From Sinosporangium siamense (lineage in GTDB: Bacteria > Actinomycetota > Actinomycetes > Streptosporangiales > Streptosporangiaceae), in contig NZ_BOOW01000038.1 of NCBI RefSeq assembly GCF_016863435.1, positions 1-64,000 on the forward strand: DNA of 64,000 nucleotides, written 5' to 3'. Shown one piece after another: positions 43,978 to 51,516 of this stretch. How positions within the stretch are numbered: the first letter of the stretch is position 1; each line of letters opens with the position of its first letter. The notes beneath the pieces were generated by a model. That model was not told the DNA's origin. It worked only from the letters and a program-made list of their open reading frames with translations, and did no database searches. The position numbers and the translations under genes were made by a program.

Positions 43978-46698
43978 ATGGGCTTGTGGTGGTGGATACG
44001 TGGAGCGCTCGGTGCGATGACCTGTGCTGGTGCAGCGGCTGGGATCGCGGCACTCACCGATGGCAAGGGGTGGCTGCCGATAGCTGGTGCCTTCCTAGGC
44101 GCAGTTGGAGCCTTGTTGGCGCCATTGCTGCTAGAGCGGTGGCGGACGCAGCGTGCGGCGCACTCGGCTCTCGAGCGCCTCGCGGAACTTGGTCCCAACA
44201 GTGCGCCGGCGCTGCTGCTGAACGCGTCAGAGGCAGTGGTGCCGTTCACTGGGCGGGACAGGGAGCTTGCCGAGCTGCTGGCCTGGTGCTCCGATCCAGA
44301 TGCGGGGCGGTTGCGGCTGCTGGTGGGGCCGGGCGGGGTCGGCAAGTCGCGGCTCGCTGCGGAGCTGGCGCGGCAGCTGGACCGTTCGTGGAGGTTTCTG
44401 CCGGTTGCGGATGAGGCTGAGGCCGAGGTGCTGTCCCGACTGCGGGAGGTGAGTGGAGGGCGGCTGCTGCTGGTGGTGGACTACGCCGAGACCAGGACCG
44501 GGCTGGCCTCTCTGCTGAACGAGGCAGCGGCCGATGAGGGCCGACAGGTGCGGGTGCTCCTGGTCGCGCGCAGTGCCGGGGAGTGGTGGCGGCAGCTGGG
44601 CGGGCAATCGGCGCGGGTGCGACAGATGGTGGCGGCGGCCGGTCAGGGCATCGTGCTGACCGAGCAGGTGGGTGACGGCATTTCGGATATCGAGTTGGTA
44701 CTGGGGGCGGTCCCGTACTTCGCGCAGCGGCTGGGGGTGGAGATACCGACCGGGGTGAAGGTGGAGCCGGGTGTGGGGCCGCATCGGGTTTTGGATCTGC
44801 ATGCAGCGGCGCTGGTGGCAGTGCTGCGTTCGATACAGCACGGCAGTGATGGTGCAGGCGCGATCAGCGTGGGGATGGGGGATGTGCTGGAGGAGCTGCT
44901 GGGGCATGAGCGGCGGTTCTGGTTGCGGAGCGCTCAGGCGCGGGGGTTCACTGGCGGTGTCGATGGGTTGAGTGCACTGGTGGTGGAGCAGACAGTTGCG
45001 GTGGGGACTCTGCTGGGAGCACACAGCCGGGCTGAGGCGGTGAAGCTGGTGGGGCGGGTTCCGGATGGCACGGTGTCGGGGGCGGTGGCCGACTGGTTGC
45101 GGGAGTTATATCCCCCCCAAGCGGGTGACGGGCGCGAGTGGTTCGGGCAGTTGCGGCCGGATCGGTTGGCGGAGCTGCACGTGACGCGGCAGTTGAGCGA
45201 TTCGCCAGCGCTGTTGATGGGCTGTCTTGAGGGGTTGGACGGGTACCGGGAGCGACGCGCCTTAATGATGCTGGCGCGGGCCGCGCAAGAGCTGGATGAA
45301 GCCAGGGAGATCTTGCATCGCCTGCTTCCAGAGTTGGCCAATGAGGTGGGTGGCCTCATTGCATCTCGGGAGACTCTGAGGGCGTTACACGATGCACTGC
45401 CGTCCCGTTCGCTGATCTTGGGTGGGGCTCGCGTGCTGCTGGCTAAACGGTTGCTGGATAGCGTTCCGGACAAGGAAGATGTCGCGGAGAAGGCGCACTG
45501 GCTGGATGCACTTGTTGTACACCTTTCGCATGTAGGCCACTTGTTTGATGCTCTGGCCGCAGCCAGGGAAGCCGTCACTATTTATCGAGAGCTGGCCAGA
45601 CTCGATCCCGACCGCCACTACGCAGACCTCGCCCACTCCCTAGCAAACCTCGGTGCCTGCCTGTCAGAGCTCAATCATCCAGCCGAAGCTCTGGCTGTAG
45701 CCAGGGAAGCCGTCACCATCAGCCGAGAGCTGGCCAGACTCGATCCCGACCGCCACCGCGCAGACCTCGCCGACACTCTACACATGCTCGGCAACTGCTT
45801 GTCAGAGCTCAATCATCCAGCTGAAGCTCTGGCCGCAGCCCAGGAAGCAGCCACTATTTATCGAGAGCTGGCCAGAGTCGACGCTGACCGCCATCGCGCA
45901 GACCTAGCCCGCTCCCTTGCAAACCTCAGCATCTATCTCTCGGCTATTGGCAATAACGCGAAAGCTCAATCCCCAGCCAAGGAAGCAGCCACTATTTATC
46001 GAGAGCTGGCCAGACTCAATCCTGACCGCCATCGCGCAGACCTAGCCCGCTCCCTTGCAAACCTCAGCATCTATCTCTCGGCTATTGGCAATGACACGGA
46101 AGCTCTGGCCGCGGCCAGGGAAGCCGTCACCATCAGCCGAGAGCTGGCTAGGCTTCACCCCGATCGTCACCGCGCGCTCCTTGCCGACACCCTAAACATC
46201 CTCGGCAACCGCTTGTCAGAGCTCAATTATCCAGCCGAAGCTCTGGCCGCAGCGAGGGAAGCCGTCACCATCAGCCGAGAGTTGGCCAGACCCAACCCCG
46301 ACCGCCACGGCGCAAACCTCGCCCACTTCCTATACAACCTCGGTTTCCACTTATCGAAGGTGGGTCGTTTAGCTGAAGCCATAACTGCTGAACAGAGAGC
46401 TGTCACCATCCGCCGAAAGCTGGCTAGGCTCGATCCCGACCGCCACCGCGCAGACCTCGCCCACACCCTAAACAACCTCGGCTGCCATCTGTTGCAGGTG
46501 GACCGCCTAGTCGAAGCCCTGCCTGCTTCCAAGAAAGCTGTCACCATCTATCGAGAGCTGGTTAGACAAGACCCCGACCGCTACCGATACGACCTTGCTT
46601 ATTCCCTTTACAATCTCAGCTATATCTGCGTAGAAGACGATTCAGCTGAAGCTGACAAACTGACCGAAGAAGCGAATCATCTTCTAGATGAGGGTTGA
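43978..46698 (+). CDS. membrane-anchored STAND-type ATPase with TPR array
   Basis: 906 residues from ATG at 43978. Two hydrophobic helices (about 5-25 and 33-52) anchor the N-terminus. A GRDRELAELL motif precedes Walker A GPGGVGKS (117-124) and Walker B GRLLLVVDYAE (Asp168), followed by VLLVARSAGEWWR (sensor-like Arg), as in STAND/NACHT-like signal-transduction ATPases. Residues about 521-888 are eight 46-residue TPR units. Such proteins sense a ligand through the repeats and oligomerise; several are antiphage sensors. No effector domain is recognisable, so membrane action or a partner such as the Ntn-TPR protein is possible. Confidence 0.75.
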   Translation: MGLWWWIRGALGAMTCAGAAAGIAALTDGKGWLPIAGAFLGAVGALLAPLLLERWRTQRAAHSALERLAELGPNSAPALLLNASEAVVPFTGRDRELAELLAWCSDPDAGRLRLLVGPGGVGKSRLAAELARQLDRSWRFLPVADEAEAEVLSRLREVSGGRLLLVVDYAETRTGLASLLNEAAADEGRQVRVLLVARSAGEWWRQLGGQSARVRQMVAAAGQGIVLTEQVGDGISDIELVLGAVPYFAQRLGVEIPTGVKVEPGVGPHRVLDLHAAALVAVLRSIQHGSDGAGAISVGMGDVLEELLGHERRFWLRSAQARGFTGGVDGLSALVVEQTVAVGTLLGAHSRAEAVKLVGRVPDGTVSGAVADWLRELYPPQAGDGREWFGQLRPDRLAELHVTRQLSDSPALLMGCLEGLDGYRERRALMMLARAAQELDEAREILHRLLPELANEVGGLIASRETLRALHDALPSRSLILGGARVLLAKRLLDSVPDKEDVAEKAHWLDALVVHLSHVGHLFDALAAAREAVTIYRELARLDPDRHYADLAHSLANLGACLSELNHPAEALAVAREAVTISRELARLDPDRHRADLADTLHMLGNCLSELNHPAEALAAAQEAATIYRELARVDADRHRADLARSLANLSIYLSAIGNNAKAQSPAKEAATIYRELARLNPDRHRADLARSLANLSIYLSAIGNDTEALAAAREAVTISRELARLHPDRHRALLADTLNILGNRLSELNYPAEALAAAREAVTISRELARPNPDRHGANLAHFLYNLGFHLSKVGRLAEAITAEQRAVTIRRKLARLDPDRHRADLAHTLNNLGCHLLQVDRLVEALPASKKAVTIYRELVRQDPDRYRYDLAYSLYNLSYICVEDDSAEADKLTEEANHLLDEG
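45538..46641 (+). repeat. 138-bp coding tandem repeat, 8 units
   Basis: Eight units of 46 codons each, consensus xPAEALAAAREAVTIxRELA then RLDPDRHRADLAxxLxxLGxxLSELN. Units 3 and 4 share a stretch of about 70 identical bases exactly 138 bp apart (45886 and 46024), which points to recent duplication or gene conversion within the array. Confidence 0.9.
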
Positions 46699-46896
46699 AG
46701 TGCTTTGGCCGCATGAAATCGATGTGACAGTCATACTCGCGTTCACCTATCGGGCGCGTGGGCGGTGCGGGGCGCGACCGGCCGGAGAGCCGCAGCGCGG
46801 CCCGTGACCGCCCGACGCGCGGCGGGCCGCGCAGCGGTCCGCCTTTAAAGACGTAGAGAAAAGTTTCTGTCGATCTCAGAGAGCCCTTGGTCCCGA

Positions 46897-47625
46897 TCAC
46901 GAAGGTGATGGCTCAGCCCTGGACCAGATGCGTTCGTAGCTCTTCAGGTAGGTGATCGCCGCACCATCAGCCGTGGTGGCGTTGAGGTGCATGACGGGTG
47001 CTTTAGAAGCAGGGACCCCGTATACATGCGGGTTAACGAGCAGGTTGCTGTCTGCGCGGTAGATCGAGGCGTAGAGGACGGTTTGGTGTAGGCGAAGCTC
47101 GACGCCCTTCACCTCAGCGAGGGAGCGGTACAGGGTGAGTGCGTTGTGCACCCGGGCGGTCATGACATCGGAGCCGATGCCTTCCTCTTCGCCCCGGGCA
47201 GCGACGGTGGGGCTGTCAGGGGCGCCCAAGAGAAGCCGGACGTGCACGCCGGCTCGGGCCTGATCGGCGAGAAGGTGGAGAAGCCCGGTGTCTTCGGCGA
47301 GGAACAGGCCGCTGTAGACCAGGATGGCGATGTCCTCTTTCGCCGCTGCGAAGAAGCGTCGCCATACGGTACGGGGGACGGCCCATCTGTGAGGGTAGAC
47401 CGCCTGGATCTCAGGAGGCATAGCCCGCTGGCGTGGAGCAAGTTCGGGCCACAGGGCACGCTCGTCGGTTTTGAGGAGGTCGGCGACGGCTCGGCGGTGG
47501 CGGGGGTGCGGTGTGCGGCCGTGAATCCAGCGCTCAACGGTTTTGGGGTCGACGGCGATGTGCGCGGCTACGTCGGTGGCTCGGAGGTGTGCTCTGATCA
47601 TCGCACTGCGCAGGTTCTCGTTCAT
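46897..47625 (-). CDS. XRE-type regulator with PLD-like C-terminal domain (copy 1)
   Basis: 242 residues from ATG at 47625. The N-terminal HTH reads LRATDVAAHIAVDPKTVERWIHG. The C-terminal domain has WRRFFAAAKEDIAILVYSGLFLAEDTG, VHVRLLLGAPDS and LRLHQTVLYASIYRADSNLLVN, a phospholipase-D-like fold in which the HxK motif is HQT, so hydrolysis is unlikely and ligand binding likely. A paralogue lies at 49456-50196. A GACGTC-N4-GACGTC motif 45 bp upstream is the probable operator. Confidence 0.75.
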   Translation of the reverse strand: MNENLRSAMIRAHLRATDVAAHIAVDPKTVERWIHGRTPHPRHRRAVADLLKTDERALWPELAPRQRAMPPEIQAVYPHRWAVPRTVWRRFFAAAKEDIAILVYSGLFLAEDTGLLHLLADQARAGVHVRLLLGAPDSPTVAARGEEEGIGSDVMTARVHNALTLYRSLAEVKGVELRLHQTVLYASIYRADSNLLVNPHVYGVPASKAPVMHLNATTADGAAITYLKSYERIWSRAEPSPS

Positions 47626-47669
47626 GAGCGTCTCCAGGGCCGGGCTGGTTGCCTGCGACGCTAACACAA

Positions 47670-47685
47670 GACGTCCCTAGACGTC
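47670..47685. promoter_or_regulatory. GACGTC-N4-GACGTC motif 1
   Basis: Two palindromic hexamers exactly one helical turn (10 bp) apart, 45 bp upstream of the first XRE/PLD gene. The same spaced pair precedes the HD gene. Confidence 0.6.
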
Positions 47686-47913
47686 CCACACTCGGGGTGT
47701 AGAGGTTCCCTGCGCCCGAGCAGGGTTGACGTACAGCCGGGCATAAGGGAAGGACGCAAATCTTGGGGGCGCCTACACGACTGCCGTGGTCATACGGCGA
47801 GGAGCTGGCGGTTGCGTCGCGGAGTGAACCGATGGAGCGAAAGCGACGATCTCCTTCGGCAATGACCGTTACCCCCTACGCGTACATGCGCCCTTGGCAA
47901 GCAGGCTCTGAAC

Positions 47914-48363
47914 GTGGGTGAGTACATCACCGGCGGACGGGTCTTCCCACAGATCGCCGACCGTCTACGGACGAGGATAGTCGCCGGCGACTATGCGGCG
48001 GGTTCGGTGATGCCGTCAGAAGCAGCGCTGTGCAAAGAATTCCATGTTGCTCGCAACACGCTACGGCGGGCATTGGCCGTGCTTGAGGACGAGAGGCTCA
48101 TCATCACCGTCCCGGCCAAGGGGCGCGTAGTGGTCGAGAGGGATCGGCTGCCCCATGAGCCCTATCGATACCGGCTCATCTTGGGAGAGCTGCGCAAGAT
48201 GATCGAAGACGGCATCTCCCCGCCTGGAAGCAGGCTACCGAGTGAATCAGCACTTCAGCGCCGTTATGAGACCTCTCGAAACACTGTGCGTCGGGCGTAT
48301 GCCGAACTTGAGCAGGCGGGACTGATCACCACGAGACATGGCAAAGGGCGCTATGTCCGCTGA
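47914..48363 (+). CDS. tandem GntR-type winged-helix protein (second copy)
   Basis: 149 residues from GTG, weak ribosome binding site. Two GntR HTH domains follow each other: residues 8-75 (FPQIADRLRTRIVAGDYAAG, MPSEAALCKEFHVARNTLRRAL) and 82-149 (YRLILGELRKMIEDGISPPG, LPSESALQRRYETSRNTVRRAY). It has the same layout as the protein at 38417-38860 and likewise lacks an effector domain. It precedes the HD gene by 69 bp and is likely part of the regulatory block of the element. Confidence 0.82.
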   Translation: MGEYITGGRVFPQIADRLRTRIVAGDYAAGSVMPSEAALCKEFHVARNTLRRALAVLEDERLIITVPAKGRVVVERDRLPHEPYRYRLILGELRKMIEDGISPPGSRLPSESALQRRYETSRNTVRRAYAELEQAGLITTRHGKGRYVR

Positions 48364-48376
48364 CCACGGTGATCCA

Positions 48377-48392
48377 GACGTCTCAAGACGTC
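48377..48392. promoter_or_regulatory. GACGTC-N4-GACGTC motif 2
   Basis: Two palindromic hexamers 10 bp apart, 41 bp upstream of the HD-domain gene, matching the pair at 47670-47685. Confidence 0.6.
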
Positions 48393-48432
48393 TTCGTCAC
48401 GCCCTGGAGCGCGCAAGGCGCAAACAGCGATC

Positions 48433-49008
48433 GTGGACGGTATGGGACACATCGATTGGGCTTATGACCTGGCCAGAAATCTCCTGAAGGAGTCGCTGCC
48501 GCGTCGCTGGGCGCACACCAAGGGGGTCGCGCGGCGGGCCGAATCGCTGACGGCCATTCTCGGTGACCAGGCCGATACCTTGATTGCCGCCGCATACCTG
48601 CACGACATCGGGTACGCCCCAGACCTCGTCGACACAGGCATGCATCAGCTCGACGGCGCGCGATACCTACGCGACGTCGCCCACGCCGATGACACGATAT
48701 GTCGGCTGGTGGCACACCACTCCTGCTCGGTCAACGAAGCGACCCAACGGGACCTGTACGACCTCCTCACCGGGGAGTTCGACGAGGAAAGTCCCGAGCT
48801 GGCCCAAGCGCTGACCTATTGCGACATGACCACGGGCCCCGACGGCCGCCACCTTGACGTGACCGACCGCCTCGGCGAGATCCATGCCCGGTACGGGCCC
48901 GATCACCTGGTCAGCCGCTCGATCACCGCGGCCACCCCGTGCATCCTGGCCTCGGTCCGTGCGGTCGAAGCGGCGCTATCCGATGTACGGCAGAGCCGTA
49001 CCGCCTAG
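48433..49008 (+). CDS. HD-domain phosphohydrolase
   Basis: 191 residues from GTG; an ATG three codons on (48442) is the alternative. HD signature residues are RRWAHTKGVARRAESL (first His), LIAAAYLHDIGYAPDL (HD pair) and LVAHHSCS, with a C-terminal YCDMTTGPDG Asp. Members hydrolyse phosphoester bonds of nucleotides or second messengers. The 3' end overlaps the convergent NUDIX gene by 33 bp. Together with NUDIX and the XRE/PLD regulators it forms a nucleotide-themed module carried by the element. Confidence 0.85.
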   Translation: MDGMGHIDWAYDLARNLLKESLPRRWAHTKGVARRAESLTAILGDQADTLIAAAYLHDIGYAPDLVDTGMHQLDGARYLRDVAHADDTICRLVAHHSCSVNEATQRDLYDLLTGEFDEESPELAQALTYCDMTTGPDGRHLDVTDRLGEIHARYGPDHLVSRSITAATPCILASVRAVEAALSDVRQSRTA

Positions 49009-49452
49009 GAAGTGCTCGATGCGCATCCGCATCGACCGGTCCATCGGCAGTGACGCGACCTGGCCGCGGGGCACCCACCGCACCTCGCGTGACTCCGTGC
49101 TCGAACGGGGCTCTCCCTCCAGGTAGCGGCCGGTCAGCATGATGGAGAACTCCTGCCGCGCCTCGCCGTCGGAGGTGTAGAGGATCACGTGGCGGGGGTC
49201 GGTGTAGATGCCGACCAGCCCGGTGACCTCACACGTGATCCCGGTCTCCTCCAGCGTCTCGCGCACCGCAGCCTCCGGCAGCGATTCGCCGAGATCGATC
49301 GCGCCGCCGGGGACTGCCCAGTTGTCGTTGTCGCTGCGGTGGATCATCAAGAGCTCACCGCCGGCGTTGGTGACCACCACGTTCACCGATGGGACGAGGC
49401 TGTTGGCTGCGGGGGCGTCCGGGTCGTCGTAGAAGTCGATGCGCTGGGCCAT
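48976..49452 (-). CDS. NUDIX hydrolase
   Basis: 158 residues. The NUDIX box GX5EX7REUXEEXGU is complete (GAIDLGESLPEAAVRETLEETG plus Ile). Upstream VNVVVTNAGGELLMIHRSDNDNWAVPGG is typical of the fold. It hydrolyses a nucleoside diphosphate linked to another moiety; specificity is not readable. It starts 3 bp after the stop of the second XRE/PLD gene, so the two form a leftward operon. NUDIX genes are frequent in pSAM2-like elements. Confidence 0.93.
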   Translation of the reverse strand: MAQRIDFYDDPDAPAANSLVPSVNVVVTNAGGELLMIHRSDNDNWAVPGGAIDLGESLPEAAVRETLEETGITCEVTGLVGIYTDPRHVILYTSDGEARQEFSIMLTGRYLEGEPRSSTESREVRWVPRGQVASLPMDRSMRMRIEHFLGGTALPYIG

Positions 49453-49455
49453 GGC

Positions 49456-50196
49456 TCATGACCCTACTGGCGTTGCTCCCGCCCACACCTTCTCGAAGCT
49501 GTCCAGGTAGGTGCTCACCATGGTGCCCCCGGCGACCCGCCGGAGATGCAGCACCGGTGCGTTGCCGGCGCGGGTTCCGTACACATGCGTGTTGACCAGC
49601 AGTTGATCGTCGGCTCGGTAGATCGAGTTGTACAGCACTGTCCGATGCAACCGGATCTCGACGTTCTCCAGCCCCAGCAGGGGGCGGTAGAAGACCAGAG
49701 CGCTCCTGATCTGCGCGGCCATGCTGTCCCCGACGCCCTCGTCCGCGCCTCGCCGCTCCACCTCAGCGCAATCCGGATGTCCGAGGAGAATCCGCACCCG
49801 CACCCCCGCTGCGGCCTTCTCCTCAAGCAGGCGGACCAGACCCGCGTCGTCGGCGAGGAACAAACCGCTGTAGACCAGGACACCGATGTCCTGCGACGCG
49901 TCGGCGAAGAGCCGCTCCCACACCTCTCGTACGACGATCCAGCGGTGAGGGTAGATGGTGACGATCTCGCTCTCCGAGGCCGACACGACCTGCTCACGGC
50001 TGAGAGCCCTCGGCCACAGGTACGACTCGTCCACGCCGAGTAGTGAGGCAACGGCGAACCGGTGTTTGCGGTACGGCTCGCGGTCTTTGGTGATCCACCG
50101 TTCGACGGTCTTGGGGTCCACACCGATCGCCTCCGCCAGGGCGGCGACGCTCATGCCCCTGGCCAACAGTGCCGCGCGCAGCCTCTCGTTCGCCAT
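49456..50196 (-). CDS. XRE-type regulator with PLD-like C-terminal domain (copy 2)
   Basis: 246 residues. The N-terminal HTH (VAALAEAIGVDPKTVERWI) and the C-terminal PLD-like domain (IGVLVYSGLFLADDAGLVRLL, VRVRILLGHPDC, IRLHRTVLYNSIYRADDQLLVN) are colinear with the paralogue at 46897-47625, about half the residues being the same. The HxK Lys is Thr here too. It is upstream of the NUDIX gene and has single GACGTC hexamers 21 and 51 bp before its start. Confidence 0.78.
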   Translation of the reverse strand: MANERLRAALLARGMSVAALAEAIGVDPKTVERWITKDREPYRKHRFAVASLLGVDESYLWPRALSREQVVSASESEIVTIYPHRWIVVREVWERLFADASQDIGVLVYSGLFLADDAGLVRLLEEKAAAGVRVRILLGHPDCAEVERRGADEGVGDSMAAQIRSALVFYRPLLGLENVEIRLHRTVLYNSIYRADDQLLVNTHVYGTRAGNAPVLHLRRVAGGTMVSTYLDSFEKVWAGATPVGS

Positions 50197-50216
50197 CTCA
50201 CCTGCTCGTGGCCTAG

Positions 50217-50252
50217 GACGTCGGGGAACCCAGCCATCCTAGGGTGGACGTC
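50217..50252. promoter_or_regulatory. GACGTC pair, 30-bp spacing
   Basis: GACGTC at 50217-50222 and 50247-50252 are three helical turns apart, between the divergent XRE/PLD copy 2 and the small gene at 50364. This matches the motif that precedes copy 1 and the HD gene. Confidence 0.5.
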
Positions 50253-50363
50253 TTGAACATGTCCCGTCCTGTAGTGATCTCGTCCTGCCCTCTCGGCGCA
50301 CTCTCGATATCGCACGGCACGCCCACAGCGACTCGAAAGCCCGAAAGGACAGGTGATGCAACC

Positions 50364-50555
50364 ATGACCAACAAATCCCCTCTCTGCGGGTGCGGTGCCC
50401 AACCCACCCGAGGGCAGACCCGCTGCCGTAGATGCCTGGCCCGCGACCGGTGGACTAAGAAGGCGAGGGCGAGGAGGATGCGCAACCGGCGCGGCGAGAC
50501 CCGCCGGCCCCCGCGTGACGCCCGGGGCACCGATCAGACCGGGGCTGACCGGTGA
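50364..50555 (+). CDS. small basic Cys-motif protein
   Basis: 63 residues from ATG at 50364 with a GAAAGGACAGG region upstream. LCGCGAQPTRGQTRCRRCLA gives two CxC/CxxC pairs that could bind one zinc; the rest is Arg-rich. It overlaps the next ORF by one base (TGATG). No family recognised; such small zinc-ribbon ORFs are frequent in actinomycete elements. Confidence 0.6.
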   Translation: MTNKSPLCGCGAQPTRGQTRCRRCLARDRWTKKARARRMRNRRGETRRPPRDARGTDQTGADR

Positions 50556-50818
50556 TGACAGTGCTTCCGCTGATCATCGCCGCTCTGCTCGGCTTCGCGC
50601 TGCTTGTCGGCTATGTAGCCGTCCTCATCGGCATCCGCCGTGAGGACAAGGCGATGAGCCTCAGTCACGCCCCCACGAATGTGGCGGCTTCCCTGGCACG
50701 GCGGGTGACAGGCTGCCACGTCAGAAACGACGCGCCTACTTCTGCTGCTGCGACAGCGCCGCTTCGACCCTCGCGAGTCGTTCCGACAGTTCCCGTACGG
50801 CGGCGCGAAGCTCACTGA
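50555..50818 (+). CDS. small single-pass membrane protein
   Basis: 87 residues from ATG at 50555 (a GTG one codon earlier is possible). VLPLIIAALLGFALLVGYVA is one transmembrane helix, followed by a short charged turn and a disordered Ser/Ala/Pro tail. The 3' part overlaps the convergent GntR gene by 83 bp. It may be a Spd-like spread protein of the element, but this is a guess. Confidence 0.5.
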   Translation: MTVLPLIIAALLGFALLVGYVAVLIGIRREDKAMSLSHAPTNVAASLARRVTGCHVRNDAPTSAAATAPLRPSRVVPTVPVRRREAH

Positions 50819-51065
50819 CCTCGTCTCCCGCAGGGATATCGCTCTCTCGGACGAAGACGCCCTTGCCCTGCTGGCCGATGACGAGCCCCTCGTTCCGCAA
50901 GATGCCCACCGCCATCTTCACCACGCTCAACGAGGCGTCGTAGCGCTCGGCGAGCTGTGCCGTAGACGGGAGGGCGATCCCGGGCGCGAGTGACCCGCTG
51001 CGGATCTGCTCACGCAGGTCATCAGCGATCTGGAGATAGCCGGGCCGCCCGGTGTTCTTCACCAT
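50736..51065 (-). CDS. GntR repressor, KorSA-like
   Basis: 109 residues. A single GntR winged helix (YLQIADDLREQIRSGSLAPG, LPSTAQLAERYDASLSVVKMAV) is followed by a short coiled coil (VSELRAAVRELSERLARVEAAL). It is divergent from the transfer/replication operon starting at 51172, the usual place of the KorSA-type repressor in AICEs. The intergenic region holds a promoter with an overlapping palindrome (51133-51149), which it probably binds. Confidence 0.82.
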   Translation of the reverse strand: MVKNTGRPGYLQIADDLREQIRSGSLAPGIALPSTAQLAERYDASLSVVKMAVGILRNEGLVIGQQGKGVFVRESDIPAGDEVSELRAAVRELSERLARVEAALSQQQK

Positions 51066-51113
51066 CGCTGCTTATCTCACCACGGAAACACAACCAAGCC
51101 AACCCGGAGAACA

Positions 51114-51149
51114 TTGACAACTGAGCCAACCAGGTTAACTATGTTGACC
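51114..51149 (+). promoter_or_regulatory. promoter and operator of the transfer/replication operon
   Basis: TTGACA (51114-51119) with AACTAT 17 bp downstream (51137-51142) is a good sigma-70-type promoter. GGTTAAC-TAT-GTTGACC (51133-51149), an inverted repeat with one mismatch, covers the -10. GAGGAGG at 51158 is the ribosome binding site of the gene at 51172. Confidence 0.6.
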
Positions 51150-51171
51150 AGGACGACGAGGAGGACCACAC

Positions 51172-51516
51172 ATGCGTAACGTTCCGATCCCCGTAGACAC
51201 CGCTCGACTGCACTTCACCTGCGTCCGGGCCCCTCGGCCGCGACTGCTCAACAAGGAGACCGGAGAGATCAAGACCGACAAGGCGAGCGGCCAGACCCTA
51301 TATGAGGTCACCCTCTCCGTCGAAGACCAGTCCGACCGGATCGAACTCGTCAAGATCGGCACCGTCGGCGAGCCGCTCATCTCGCCCGGCGATGAGGTGA
51401 AGCCCGTCGGTCTGGTGGGCTACGTCTGGGAGATCTCCGGACGCTGGGGCATCTCCTACCGAGCAGCCTCGCTTGTTTCCACCTCCGCCGACGCGCGGGG
51501 AGACGAGTTTGCCTGA
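51172..51516 (+). CDS. conserved AICE protein of unknown function
   Basis: 114 residues, strong ribosome binding site. Beta-rich, soluble: PIPVDTARLHFTCVRAPRPR, LLNKETGEIKTDKASGQTLY, GDEVKPVGLVGYVWEI. A protein of this type routinely precedes the FtsK-like gene in SLP1/pSAM2-like elements; its function is not established. The translocase gene starts inside its 3' end, indicating coupling. Confidence 0.72.
   Translation: MRNVPIPVDTARLHFTCVRAPRPRLLNKETGEIKTDKASGQTLYEVTLSVEDQSDRIELVKIGTVGEPLISPGDEVKPVGLVGYVWEISGRWGISYRAASLVSTSADARGDEFA

Noticed and set aside
43608-44414. GTG-started open frame ahead of the STAND gene
   Set aside because: It enters the STAND coding region in a different frame, and its translation is Cys/Arg-rich with no family pattern.
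45538-46641. CRISPR-like regular repeats
   Set aside because: The 138-bp periodicity is entirely coding (46-residue TPR units) with no spacer structure. No CRISPR array was seen in the window.
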